A stretch of 64,000 nucleotides of DNA, taken from contig NZ_CP016359.1 in assembly GCF_001951155.1 (NCBI RefSeq), forward strand, positions 575,001 to 639,000. The letters run 5' to 3'. This DNA comes from Christiangramia flava JLT2011 (GTDB lineage Bacteria; Bacteroidota; Bacteroidia; Flavobacteriales; Flavobacteriaceae). Made by a program: the position numbers and the translations under genes. The notes under the pieces are model-generated. The model had not been told where the DNA came from. It did no database searches and saw only the letters and a list, made by a program, of their open reading frames with translations. How positions within the stretch are numbered: position 1 is the stretch's first letter; every line of letters begins with the position of its first letter. Shown here one piece after another: positions 54,456 through 63,121 of this stretch.

Positions 54456-56966
54456 ATGAAAAAACTCTTCCTCTGCTGCCTGCTAATCAGCTTTCTTAGC
54501 CATTCCCAAAATGACAGCCTGAGCCTGAAATATTATCTTCCGCAGGATATCTCCTACAATCAAAATATTCCTACACCTCAGGAAGTGATCGGTTTCATTC
54601 CCGGCGAATGGCATGTAAGCCATGACAGGCTCGTGCAGTACATGCGCAAACTGGCTGAAGTATCACCGAGGATCAGTCTGGAAGAAAGAGGTTTTACCTA
54701 CGAAGGCCGGCCATTGATATTACTGCGCATCTCTTCCGAAGAAAATATTCAGAACCTGGAAAATATCAGGCAGGAACACCTGCAGCTGCTGGAGACCCAA
54801 TCCAAGCAGAACGATACCGAAAATATGCCGGTGGTGATCAACCAGGGATTTTCCATTCATGGAAATGAACCCAGTGGTTCCAACGCTGCCCTGCTTTACG
54901 CCTACTACCTGGCTGCAGCACAGGGTCCGGCAATCGAAGAAAAACTGAAGAACACGATCATTCTCCTCGATCCCTCATTTAACCCCGATGGGTTACAACG
55001 ATTTGCCTACTGGGCCAATACCAATAAAAGCAGCAACATCAATACCGATCCCCAGGACCGCGAATATGACGAGATCTGGCCGGGCGGCCGCACCAATCAT
55101 TACTGGTTCGACATGAACCGCGACTGGCTGCCGGTACAATTGCCTGAATCCCAGGCCCGGATCGAAACTTTTCATAAGTGGTACCCGAATATCCTCACAG
55201 ATCATCATGAAATGGGATCAAATTCCACTTTCTTTTTTCAGCCGGGGATACCTTCCAGGACGCATCCCCTTACGCCTCAACTGAACCAGGATCTTACCAA
55301 AGAGATCGGGACTTACCACGCCAAAGCTTTTGACAAAATTGGCTCTCTCTATTTTACCGAAGAGAATTATGATGATTTTTACTACGGAAAAGGATCCACT
55401 TTCCCCGATATCAATGGAAGTATTGGAATCCTATTCGAGCAGGCCAGTTCCCGGGGACATGCACAGGAAACCGATAATGGCGTCCTGACTTTCCCATTTA
55501 CCATCAGGAACCAGTTTACAGCTGCCCTTTCCACGCTCGAAGCAGCTACAAAAATGCGCAGCAAATTGCTGAATTATCAACGTGACTTTTATAGGGAATC
55601 CCGAAAATCAGCCGGAAACGGGGCGTATGTTTTTGGCAGTAGCAGCGATCCCGCGAGAGCCTGGGAACTGGCAAAGATCATGCGGCAACATCAGATAAAG
55701 GTCCATGAGCTCAAAGAAGACTTCAGCTCTAACGGGAAAAAATTTGAAAAAGGCACCGCCTTCGTCATTCCTAAGAATCAGCGCCAGCAAAGACTGGTAA
55801 CAGCCATGTTCGAGAAAAGAACCAGCTTCCAGGACAGCCTGTTTTACGACATTTCGGCCTGGACCTTTCCCCTAGCCTTCAATCTGGATTACGAGGAAAA
55901 CGCCTCCGCTTCGGTAGCCGGCAAGGAAATTTCCAATTTTGAAATGCCTTCCCCTTCAGCTCCCGAAAAGAGTTCCTATGCCTACCTTTTAGACTGGAAC
56001 AACTATTATGCACCCAAAGCCCTTAACCAGATTCTGGCAAAAGGCCTGCGGGCAAAAGTCGCGATGCAGCCTTTCCGTTTTGGCGCTTCAGAATTTACTT
56101 ATGGCAGCATCATGATCCCGGTCGTGAACCAGCAACTCACTCCTTCAGAAATTCACGAATTTTTGGTAAAACTTTCCGAAGAGACCAAGGTTCAGATCAC
56201 CGGGGTGAATACGGGAATGTCTGGAGGCATTAACCTCGGAAGCGGGGAATTCAGGCCGCTGCAAGCTCAAAAAGTGGCACTGGTTGTTGGTGAGGGTATC
56301 AGTTCTTATGATGCGGGAGAAATCTGGCATTTATTCGACCAGCGTTATAACATGAAGATCACCAAACTCGATACGCGTAATCTCAACAGGGCAAATCTTG
56401 CCAATTATACCGATATTATTTTACCGCCGCTCTGGGGTGGCCTGGACGAAAATGTGGCCAAGAAACTGGACGAATGGACCAAAAACGGGGGGACACTTAT
56501 CGCCTACGGAAGGGCCATCAACTGGCTGCAACGACAAAAACTGGTTGATATCAAATTAAAGAGCACGAACGTACCCGCCAAAAATATCAGTTTTGAACAG
56601 CGTGGTGATTTCCGGGGTGCGCAGGTCATTGGCGGCGCTATTTTTGAGGCACGTCTGGACCGTTCGCACCCAATAGGCTTTGGCTATTCCGGTGACCGCA
56701 TCCCACTTTTCAGGGATAATACCATTTTTATGGAAGCCGAAGAGGAAAGTTACAACAACCCGCTGCAGTATACCGAAAATCCGCTGTTAAGCGGTTACAT
56801 CAGCAAACCGAATCTGGAGGCACTGGCAGGAACGGTTGCTTTTAAAAAGATTGGAAATGGGCGCGGCGAAATTTTATTGTTCACCGATGATACTAATTTT
56901 CGTGCCTTCTGGTTTGGAACCAACAAGTTACTGATGAATGCCATTTTTTTTGGTCAGGAGATGTAA
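54456..56966 (+). CDS. Secreted M14-family zinc carboxypeptidase
   Basis: An 836-residue exported metallopeptidase (signal peptide MKKLFLCCLLISFLSHSQ). The M14 catalytic domain (about 40-350) shows zinc ligands HGNE in INQGFSIHGNEPSGSNAAL, the Asp/Arg-rich DMNRDWLPVQLPES, the third ligand His in LTDHHEMGSNSTFFFQPG, and the catalytic Glu in IGILFEQASSRG. The C-terminal ~400 residues include a flavodoxin-like region (VALVVGEGISSYDAGEIWHLFDQRY). It is likely periplasmic or secreted and acts on peptides. Monocistronic. Confidence 0.9.
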   Translation: MKKLFLCCLLISFLSHSQNDSLSLKYYLPQDISYNQNIPTPQEVIGFIPGEWHVSHDRLVQYMRKLAEVSPRISLEERGFTYEGRPLILLRISSEENIQNLENIRQEHLQLLETQSKQNDTENMPVVINQGFSIHGNEPSGSNAALLYAYYLAAAQGPAIEEKLKNTIILLDPSFNPDGLQRFAYWANTNKSSNINTDPQDREYDEIWPGGRTNHYWFDMNRDWLPVQLPESQARIETFHKWYPNILTDHHEMGSNSTFFFQPGIPSRTHPLTPQLNQDLTKEIGTYHAKAFDKIGSLYFTEENYDDFYYGKGSTFPDINGSIGILFEQASSRGHAQETDNGVLTFPFTIRNQFTAALSTLEAATKMRSKLLNYQRDFYRESRKSAGNGAYVFGSSSDPARAWELAKIMRQHQIKVHELKEDFSSNGKKFEKGTAFVIPKNQRQQRLVTAMFEKRTSFQDSLFYDISAWTFPLAFNLDYEENASASVAGKEISNFEMPSPSAPEKSSYAYLLDWNNYYAPKALNQILAKGLRAKVAMQPFRFGASEFTYGSIMIPVVNQQLTPSEIHEFLVKLSEETKVQITGVNTGMSGGINLGSGEFRPLQAQKVALVVGEGISSYDAGEIWHLFDQRYNMKITKLDTRNLNRANLANYTDIILPPLWGGLDENVAKKLDEWTKNGGTLIAYGRAINWLQRQKLVDIKLKSTNVPAKNISFEQRGDFRGAQVIGGAIFEARLDRSHPIGFGYSGDRIPLFRDNTIFMEAEEESYNNPLQYTENPLLSGYISKPNLEALAGTVAFKKIGNGRGEILLFTDDTNFRAFWFGTNKLLMNAIFFGQEM

Positions 56967-57086
56967 AGAGACTTTAGGGAAATTTTAGCAGTCTTCAGTT
57001 TAATTTGGATAACTTTGTAGCCTTAAATTGGAGAAATTTGAAGATTTCTTCGGAAGAAAAAAGCGTATGCTTAAAACTACTTTGCT

Positions 57087-58877
57087 GTGAAATTTTCTGG
57101 ATTCAGAAGCTGGCTACAGAACGAGCGATTCTTAGATTTCCTGAATAAATTCGCTTTTTTCCTTAGCCTGGTGACCATTCTTGTTGCCGTGTACGATCTT
57201 GGTTTCCGGCATCAGCGATACGAAGAAGAACAACTGAACCATCTTTATTTCTTCACGCTCATTACCGGCGTGGTGGCGATCATCCTGAGATATGCCTTTT
57301 TTAAGATCAAATTTCGGTTGAAGGTTCGCATTTTTGACACGATTCTCGGGGCGCTTTTTTTCATTCTCATCCTGGTAAAAATTGACTTTATTAGGGAAAG
57401 CTTTTTCTTTCTCGAAGTGTTGAACAAGATGTTCTACCTCTATTTGGCACTTTTCATCTTCTTTATCAGGGAATTTTCAACCGTGGAATTCAAATTCCGG
57501 AACGAACACCTGAATCCCGCCCAGCTTTTCATTATCAGTTTTTTAAGTATTATTTTATTAGGCGCGTGCCTGCTCATGTTACCCAAAGCGACTCACGATG
57601 GAATTTCTTTCCTGGATGCGCTCTTTACCTCGACCAGCGCCGTTTGTGTGACCGGTTTGATCGTGGTGGATACGGGCTCTTATTTTACTGCCTTTGGCCA
57701 GGGTGTGCTGGTGCTGCTGATGCAACTTGGCGGACTCGGGATCATGACATTTGCCAGTTATTTCAGTTACTTTTTCAGGGGGCAGACCTCCTATAAAAGT
57801 CAGTTAATGCTGAAAGACGCCACGAATTCGGAGAAGATCGGCGAGGTCATCGGGGTGTTGAAAAAGATCCTGTACATCACCATTATTGTGGAACTCGTGG
57901 GAGCTTTCCTAATTTATATCAGCCTGAGCAAAAAAGAGATCGGTATGATTTCAGACCGCATTTTCTTTTCCCTTTTTCACGCGGTAAGCGGTTTTTGTAA
58001 TGCTGGTTTTTCCACCCTGGAAAACAGCCTTTACGAACCTGCTTTCCGGTTTAATTACCCTCTACAGCTGGTGATTGCCGCACTTTTCATCCTTGGCGGA
58101 ATTGGCTTCCCCATCGTACTGAATCTATATAAATACAGCACGTATAGCATTAAAAATTTTCTATTGCGATTTACCCGCAAAGACAAACTCGTTTATTCTC
58201 CCTGGGTGATCAACCTCAATACGCGTATCGTGATTGTGACCACCTCTATTTTACTGGCGGTGGGAACGATTGGTTTTTACGGTTTTGAATATAACAATAC
58301 GCTGGCCGAGCATAACTGGTTTGGGAAGATCGTAGTGGCCTTTTTTGGAGCAGCCACTCCGCGTACTGCAGGCTTCAATTCCGTAGACATGACGCAATTG
58401 CATTTCAGCACGCTGATGCTCACTTTTTTACTGATGTGGATCGGGGCTTCTCCAGCATCTACCGGTGGTGGGATCAAGACGAGTACCATCGCCATTGCCA
58501 CGCTGAACTTTTTCAGTCTGGCCCGGGGAAAGAACAGGATCGAGGTCTATAAAAGGGAAATTTCGAATGCTTCGGTTAGAAGAGCATTTGCAATTATTTC
58601 GCTGTCGCTGATGGTCATTGGATTTTCGGTTTTCCTGATCGCTAGTTTCGACGAGGATAAAACCCTGCTTAGCATCGCTTTTGAATCTTTTTCAGCATAC
58701 AGCACGGTGGGATTGTCTACCGGCATAACGGCCGATCTTTCGGCTTACTCAAAAATCGTCATCATTTTTACCATGTTCATAGGAAGGGTTAGCATGCTTA
58801 CCATTATGATTGCACTGCTAAGGCGGGTAAAACATCAGAATTACCGCTATCCTACCGATGAGATTTTAATCAACTAA
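57087..58877 (+). CDS. trkH: TrkH-family potassium transporter
   Basis: A 596-residue K+ uptake channel subunit. After an N-terminal extension of about four membrane segments (1-150) come the four M1-P-M2 repeats. Their selectivity-filter motifs are TSTSAVCVTGL, HAVSGFCNAGFSTL, TPRTAGFNSVDM and SAYSTVGLSTG. The start is GTG at 57087 and no ATG is in frame nearby. A TAACTTTG -7-like element is at 57010-57017. It is 10 bp upstream of trkA and works with it. Confidence 0.94.
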   Translation: MKFSGFRSWLQNERFLDFLNKFAFFLSLVTILVAVYDLGFRHQRYEEEQLNHLYFFTLITGVVAIILRYAFFKIKFRLKVRIFDTILGALFFILILVKIDFIRESFFFLEVLNKMFYLYLALFIFFIREFSTVEFKFRNEHLNPAQLFIISFLSIILLGACLLMLPKATHDGISFLDALFTSTSAVCVTGLIVVDTGSYFTAFGQGVLVLLMQLGGLGIMTFASYFSYFFRGQTSYKSQLMLKDATNSEKIGEVIGVLKKILYITIIVELVGAFLIYISLSKKEIGMISDRIFFSLFHAVSGFCNAGFSTLENSLYEPAFRFNYPLQLVIAALFILGGIGFPIVLNLYKYSTYSIKNFLLRFTRKDKLVYSPWVINLNTRIVIVTTSILLAVGTIGFYGFEYNNTLAEHNWFGKIVVAFFGAATPRTAGFNSVDMTQLHFSTLMLTFLLMWIGASPASTGGGIKTSTIAIATLNFFSLARGKNRIEVYKREISNASVRRAFAIISLSLMVIGFSVFLIASFDEDKTLLSIAFESFSAYSTVGLSTGITADLSAYSKIVIIFTMFIGRVSMLTIMIALLRRVKHQNYRYPTDEILIN

Positions 58878-58887
58878 ATAGAGCATT

Positions 58888-59595
58888 ATGAAATATATCG
58901 TGATTGGTTTAGGAATTTTCGGAGCTTCGATTGCTGAAAAATTATCAGGCATGGGCAACGAAGTGATTGGAGTGGACATTAAAATGAGTAAGGTGGAAAG
59001 CATCAAGGAAAAGATCACTCATGCGATCAGCCTGGACGCGACAGATCCTGAAGCCGTTAAAAATCTGCCGCTTCGCGATACCGATGTAGTGATCGTAGGA
59101 ATTGGGGAAGACAAGGGAGCCAATATCATGACCGCGGCACTCATGAAGCAGCTGCACGTAAAAAGGCTCATTAGCCGGGCAGTTGACCCCCTGCAGCGCA
59201 TGGTGCTTGAAGCCATGGGCGTGACAGAGATCATTCACCCGGAAAAGGAAACGGCCGATCGCTGGGCAAAACGGCTAAATCTCGAGGGCGTGGTAGACAG
59301 TTTTGAACTGGACGGTGATTACAGCATCATTGAAACTCGAATTCCGAAGGAATATGACGGCAAGACGGTAGAAGAGATCGGCATTAAAAAAGAATTCAAC
59401 CTCATAGTTTTGACCACGATGAAGGTGACCAACGAAAAGAGCGAGATTGGTATCGACAAGGATTGCACGGCGGTACAGGGAATAGCCCGCGCCAGCACCA
59501 AACTGAATAAAGGTGATATCATGGTGCTGTACGGTCACAACAAAGATATTCGCAGCCTGCTGGAAGAACACAAAAAGTTCAAGGAGGCTAATTAA
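58888..59595 (+). CDS. trkA: TrkA-family potassium uptake regulatory subunit
   Basis: A 235-residue cytoplasmic RCK protein that gates TrkH. It has an N-terminal Rossmann domain (YIVIGLGIFGASIAEKLSGMGNEVIGVDIK; Asp/Glu at the strand-2 end prefers NAD(H)/ATP-type ligands) and a C-terminal TrkA-C domain (about 140-225). Its 3' end overlaps the convergent tRNA-binding-protein gene by 4 bp. Confidence 0.95.
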   Translation: MKYIVIGLGIFGASIAEKLSGMGNEVIGVDIKMSKVESIKEKITHAISLDATDPEAVKNLPLRDTDVVIVGIGEDKGANIMTAALMKQLHVKRLISRAVDPLQRMVLEAMGVTEIIHPEKETADRWAKRLNLEGVVDSFELDGDYSIIETRIPKEYDGKTVEEIGIKKEFNLIVLTTMKVTNEKSEIGIDKDCTAVQGIARASTKLNKGDIMVLYGHNKDIRSLLEEHKKFKEAN

Positions 59596-59933
59596 CCTAC
59601 CCGCAGGCCGTTTTCTACCGGCAGGTCACTGGAAAGCAGCACAATATCATTCTCCTGCCCAACCGATCCCAACACGAGGCATTCGCTCATCAATGTTGCA
59701 ATTTGTTTCTTCGGAAAATTGATAACGGCCACGATCTGTTTCCCGATAAGCTCTTCAGGCTGATATCTTTTGGTGATCTGTGCCGATGATTTCCTATAGC
59801 CAATCTTTTCTCCAAAATCGATCTTCAGTTTATAAGCCGGGTTTCGTGCCTCTTCAAAAATCGAAGCCTCGACGATGGTTCCTATTCGCATTTCTACCCG
59901 ATCAAATTCCTGCCAGCTCAGATCATTTTCCAT
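59592..59933 (-). CDS. CsaA-like tRNA-binding (OB-fold) protein
   Basis: A 113-residue protein with the tRNA-binding/EMAP-II-type OB fold: FDRVEMRIGTIVEASIFEEARNPAYKLKIDFGEKIGYRKSSAQIT and GKQIVAVINFPKKQIATLMSECLVLG. It matches B. subtilis CsaA, which is variously described as a tRNA-binding protein or Sec-linked chaperone. Confidence 0.93.
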   Translation of the reverse strand: MENDLSWQEFDRVEMRIGTIVEASIFEEARNPAYKLKIDFGEKIGYRKSSAQITKRYQPEELIGKQIVAVINFPKKQIATLMSECLVLGSVGQENDIVLLSSDLPVENGLRVG

Positions 59934-59973
59934 AGTATTTCCAAGTTTTATTGGCTAAATTTATAGAAAAAAG

Positions 59974-60531
59974 ATGGCAAGAACAGAATCGGTCATGCTG
60001 GAACTGGGCACCCAAGCGCCAGATTTTAAATTAATGGATGTGCGTACGGGACACCTCCTGGGCCTGAAGGATGTGCGGGGAGAGAAAGGAACGCTCATCA
60101 TGTTCATTTGTAACCACTGCCCGTTCGTAAAACATGTTAGCGATGAACTGGTTAGGCTGGCGAACGATTATCGGCCTTTAGGCTTTGGTTCCGCAGCGAT
60201 CATGAGTAATGACGTGGTAAATTATCCCGATGATGCCCCGGAAAAAATGCAGGAAGTCGCGATGAAACATCAGTATTCCTTTCCATATCTTTATGACGGG
60301 ACGCAGCAGATCGCTAAATCCTATCACGCGGCGTGTACACCCGATTTTTTCCTTTTTGATGAAGACCTGAAACTGATCTATCGCGGGCAGCTGGATGACA
60401 GCCGGCCAGGAAATGGCATTCATCCTTCCGGTAGGGATTTGCGCGAGGCGATGGATGCGGTCTTGAACAACCGTCCCGTTTCCGCCAATCAAAAACCAAG
60501 CATTGGCTGCAATATAAAATGGGCCGGATAA
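59974..60531 (+). CDS. Thioredoxin-like redoxin family protein
   Basis: A 185-residue cytoplasmic AhpC/TSA-thioredoxin-fold protein. The active site is CNHC in MFICNHCPFVKHVSDEL. It also has AIMSNDVVNYPDDAPEKMQ and the cis-Pro region ACTPDFFLFDEDLKLIYRGQLDDSRPGNG. No signal peptide. It is first in a run of three plus-strand redox-type genes, although a 90-bp gap with an inverted repeat separates it from the peroxiredoxin. Confidence 0.9.
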   Translation: MARTESVMLELGTQAPDFKLMDVRTGHLLGLKDVRGEKGTLIMFICNHCPFVKHVSDELVRLANDYRPLGFGSAAIMSNDVVNYPDDAPEKMQEVAMKHQYSFPYLYDGTQQIAKSYHAACTPDFFLFDEDLKLIYRGQLDDSRPGNGIHPSGRDLREAMDAVLNNRPVSANQKPSIGCNIKWAG

Positions 60532-60578
60532 TTTAACCTGAATTTAAAACGAAAACCCTTCATTTTTAGTAATTTTAT

Positions 60579-60601
60579 AACCCTATAGATTTTATAGGGT
60601 T
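60579..60601. repeat. Inverted repeat upstream of the peroxiredoxin gene
   Basis: Perfect 9-bp arms AACCCTATA/TATAGGGTT with a 5-bp spacer, 21 bp before the peroxiredoxin start codon. It could be an operator, a leader hairpin or a weak terminator for the upstream gene (followed by TTAATTT). Confidence 0.5.
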
Positions 60602-60621
60602 TAATTTAAAAAAATTGAATT

Positions 60622-61263
60622 ATGAGTGATTTGAAATTAGGAGACAAAGCCCCAAACTTTGATGCTGAAACTTCAGAAGGTACGATCAATTTCTACGATT
60701 ACCTGGGAGATGGCTGGGGGATTTTATTTTCCCATCCTGCAGATTACACACCGGTTTGCACCACCGAGCTGGGAACCGTGGCTCGCTATAAGGATGAATT
60801 CGAAAAGCGCAACGTAAAGGTGATGGCCCTGAGTGTAGATGGGCTGGAATCTCATAAAGGATGGATTAATGACATCAATGAAACGCAAAATACACAGGTG
60901 AATTTCCCTATTATCGCAGATGAGGACCGTAAGGTTTCTGATCTTTACGGAATGATACACCCAAATGCCGATAATACACTTACCGTTCGCTCGGTTTACG
61001 TGATCGGGCCAGATAAGACCATCAAACTGATGATCACTTACCCGGCGAGTACCGGAAGGAACTTTGATGAATTGCTGCGCGTAATCGATTCTCTTCAGCT
61101 TACGGCTTACCAGAAAGTGGCGACTCCGGCAAACTGGAAACATGGCGAAGATGTGGTCATCAGCCCTTCAGTTTCAGATAAAGATGCAGATAAGATGTTC
61201 CCGAAAGGCTATAAAAAGGTGAAGTCATATTTGAGAATGACTCCGCAACCGGACAAAGCGTAA
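60622..61263 (+). CDS. 1-Cys (Prx6-type) peroxiredoxin
   Basis: Reduces hydrogen peroxide and organic peroxides. The 213-residue protein has the peroxidatic Cys46 in HPADYTPVCTTELG, the Arg in LTVRSVYVIGPD, and the long Prx6 C-terminal region (YQKVATPANWKHGEDVVISP). No resolving Cys is visible. It lies 2 bp upstream of the YciI gene and probably shares its transcript. Confidence 0.94.
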   Translation: MSDLKLGDKAPNFDAETSEGTINFYDYLGDGWGILFSHPADYTPVCTTELGTVARYKDEFEKRNVKVMALSVDGLESHKGWINDINETQNTQVNFPIIADEDRKVSDLYGMIHPNADNTLTVRSVYVIGPDKTIKLMITYPASTGRNFDELLRVIDSLQLTAYQKVATPANWKHGEDVVISPSVSDKDADKMFPKGYKKVKSYLRMTPQPDKA

Positions 61264-61265
61264 AA

Positions 61266-61541
61266 ATGGCCTATTTCATCTTATTTTACGAAACAGTTGA
61301 TGACTATCTCGAAAAACGGGGAACTTACAGGCAGGTTCATCTGAAGCATGCCGAAAACGCTAAAAAAGATGGGCATCTGGTTTTAGCGGGAGCTTTTGCT
61401 AATCCCGCAGATGGTGCAGCACTGATCTTTAAAAGTGATTCCCCGGAAATCGCAGAAACATTTGCCAAAAATGATCCCTACGTTCAGAACGGGCTCATCA
61501 AGAACTGGTCGGTTCGCGAGTGGACGGTAGTGATCGAATAA
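61266..61541 (+). CDS. YciI-like protein
   Basis: A 91-residue ferredoxin-like-fold YciI protein (AYFILFYETVDDYLEKRGTYRQVHLKHAENAKKDGHLVLAGAFANPADGAALIF). The His in RQVHLKH and the Asp/Ser pair are the family's candidate active site. Function is uncertain. It follows the peroxiredoxin gene with 2 bp between them. Confidence 0.92.
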   Translation: MAYFILFYETVDDYLEKRGTYRQVHLKHAENAKKDGHLVLAGAFANPADGAALIFKSDSPEIAETFAKNDPYVQNGLIKNWSVREWTVVIE

Positions 61542-61545
61542 TATG

Positions 61546-61566
61546 AAGGCTGGTTTTACCAGCCTT
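61546..61566. terminator. Terminator between yciI and yfiT, embedded in the yfiT 3' end
   Basis: An 8-bp stem AAGGCTGG/CCAGCCTT with a 5-nt loop, followed by TCCTTTTCTTC on the plus strand. It overlaps the last codons of the convergent YfiT gene. Confidence 0.6.
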
Positions 61567-62098
61567 TCCTTTTCTTCAAATTCTGGATATGTGCCAGGTG
61601 ATGCCGGCTATGCCAGGCATACATCCCCAAACAGGTAAGCAAACTCACATTTTTCCCAGTTTCAGGATGGTGAAACTCTTTTTGAAGGTCGGCTTCTTCC
61701 ATATGTTTTAACAGGTAGACCCATTTTTTATGAAGCGCCAGGATAAGATCCAGGCTGGAACCTACCGGCATTTGATAATCAGCCAGGCCGGAAAATTTAT
61801 CCTGATCATAGGTTTTAATGGTTGGAGTATCTTCCGTTAGCGTCCACCTAAAACGTAAAAATGCATTTAAGTGACTGTCTGAAATATGATGGATGAGTTG
61901 CCGCACGCTCCAGCCATCCGGGCGATACGGTGTATCAAATTGCTGTTCGCTAAAGTCGTCTACCGCACTGATCAACGAAAGCGGAAAATCTTCGATATCT
62001 TTCTGCCAGGCAGCAACATGCTCTTCAGCGTTGAAATTGGCAGGCCATTCAAATTTCCCAACCGGGAATTTCAGTTTTTCTAGCTCTTGTTCTTCCAT
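61556..62098 (-). CDS. YfiT/DinB-family putative metal-dependent (bacillithiol) transferase
   Basis: A 180-residue DinB-fold four-helix protein. The three metal-ligand His positions are visible: RQLIHHISDSH (His of helix 2) and WHSRHHLAHIQNLKKRKGW (HxxxH) near the C-terminus. B. subtilis YfiT/BstA relatives transfer bacillithiol; activity here is inferred from family only. It lies downstream of the PPIase gene and a terminator. Confidence 0.9.
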   Translation of the reverse strand: MEEQELEKLKFPVGKFEWPANFNAEEHVAAWQKDIEDFPLSLISAVDDFSEQQFDTPYRPDGWSVRQLIHHISDSHLNAFLRFRWTLTEDTPTIKTYDQDKFSGLADYQMPVGSSLDLILALHKKWVYLLKHMEEADLQKEFHHPETGKNVSLLTCLGMYAWHSRHHLAHIQNLKKRKGW

Positions 62099-62111
62099 AT
62101 ATAAAAATAAA

Positions 62112-62136
62112 AAAGCGCCGGGAATACCAGCGCTTT
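62112..62136 (-). terminator. Terminator of the cyclophilin-FKBP gene
   Basis: A stem AAAGCGC/GCGCTTT with an 11-nt loop (inner CC/GG pairing possible), followed on the minus strand by TTTATTTTTA. It lies 22 bp after the stop codon. Confidence 0.8.
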
Positions 62137-62157
62137 AAATATCAAATTCTGAAGAAT

Positions 62158-63090
62158 TTATTTTACGTTCATCAGCTCTACATCAAAAATCAGTACCGCA
62201 TTGGGTGGAATAACACCTCCAGCACCTCTTTCACCGTAAGCCAGATCTGAAGGAATGACCAGCCTGGCCTTGTCTCCAACCTGTAACAACTGGATACCTT
62301 CGTCCCAACCCGGGATCACATGCCCTACTCCAATGGGAAATTCGAGTGGCTGATTTCTTTTATAAGAAGAATCGAAAACGGTTCCGTCGGCCAGCTGACC
62401 TTTATAATGAACCGATACGGTTTTTCCTTTTTCTGCCTGAATTCCGTCGCCTTTCTGGATGATCTTATATCGCAACCCGCTAGCTGTTTTTTCAAAACCG
62501 GCAGCAAGTTTCTCAACTTCTGCTTCAGCAGCTTTTTTAGCTTCGGCTTCCCTTTTGGCTTTGGTAGCATGAAAGTCTTTAAAAGCTTCAGCTCCGTCAA
62601 AATTTTCCGCAGCTGCACCCTGCCTGATGATTTCCAGTTTTTCGATTTTATCTCCCTGCTGAATTTTATCTACCACATCCTGGCCTTCCACTACATTTCC
62701 GAAGACCGTGTGCTTCCCATCCAACCATGGAGTTTCCACGTGAGTGATAAAAAACTGACTTCCATTGGTTCCGGGACCTGCATTAGCCATAGACAATTTT
62801 CCGGGTGCATCGTGCTTGAGCTCCGGATGGATCTCATCATCAAATTTATAACCCGGGCCACCGGCTCCGGTTCCGTTCGGGTCACCTCCCTGGATCATGA
62901 AATCTGGGATCACCCGGTGAAATTTCAGTCCGTCATAATAAGGCTCTCCCGCTGTTTTAGCCTTGTTCTCTATTTTTCCTTCAGCCAAACCAACGAAATT
63001 CCCCACCGTTCCCGGTGTTTTTTCAAATTCCAGTTCAGCTAAAATTTCGCCTTTCGAAGTATGAAATTTAGCGTATAATCCGTCTTGCAT
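62158..63090 (-). CDS. Cyclophilin-FKBP fusion peptidyl-prolyl isomerase
   Basis: A 310-residue protein with two unrelated PPIase domains. Residues 5-160 are a cyclophilin ([15 protein letters not shown] with catalytic Arg59, [21 protein letters not shown]). Residues about 170-200 are an Ala/Lys/Glu-rich helical linker. Residues 203-310 are an FKBP ([66 protein letters not shown]). No signal peptide is present, so it is probably cytoplasmic. Dual-family immunophilins of this order have been described in Flavobacterium. Confidence 0.94.
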   Translation of the reverse strand: MQDGLYAKFHTSKGEILAELEFEKTPGTVGNFVGLAEGKIENKAKTAGEPYYDGLKFHRVIPDFMIQGGDPNGTGAGGPGYKFDDEIHPELKHDAPGKLSMANAGPGTNGSQFFITHVETPWLDGKHTVFGNVVEGQDVVDKIQQGDKIEKLEIIRQGAAAENFDGAEAFKDFHATKAKREAEAKKAAEAEVEKLAAGFEKTASGLRYKIIQKGDGIQAEKGKTVSVHYKGQLADGTVFDSSYKRNQPLEFPIGVGHVIPGWDEGIQLLQVGDKARLVIPSDLAYGERGAGGVIPPNAVLIFDVELMNVK

Positions 63091-63121
63091 TGTTGTAGAT
63101 TTTTATGAGTGGCAAAGATAC

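Noticed and set aside
62320..63042. 240-codon frame antisense to the cyclophilin-FKBP gene
   Set aside because: Explained by codon bias of the real gene. The translation has no recognisable domain.
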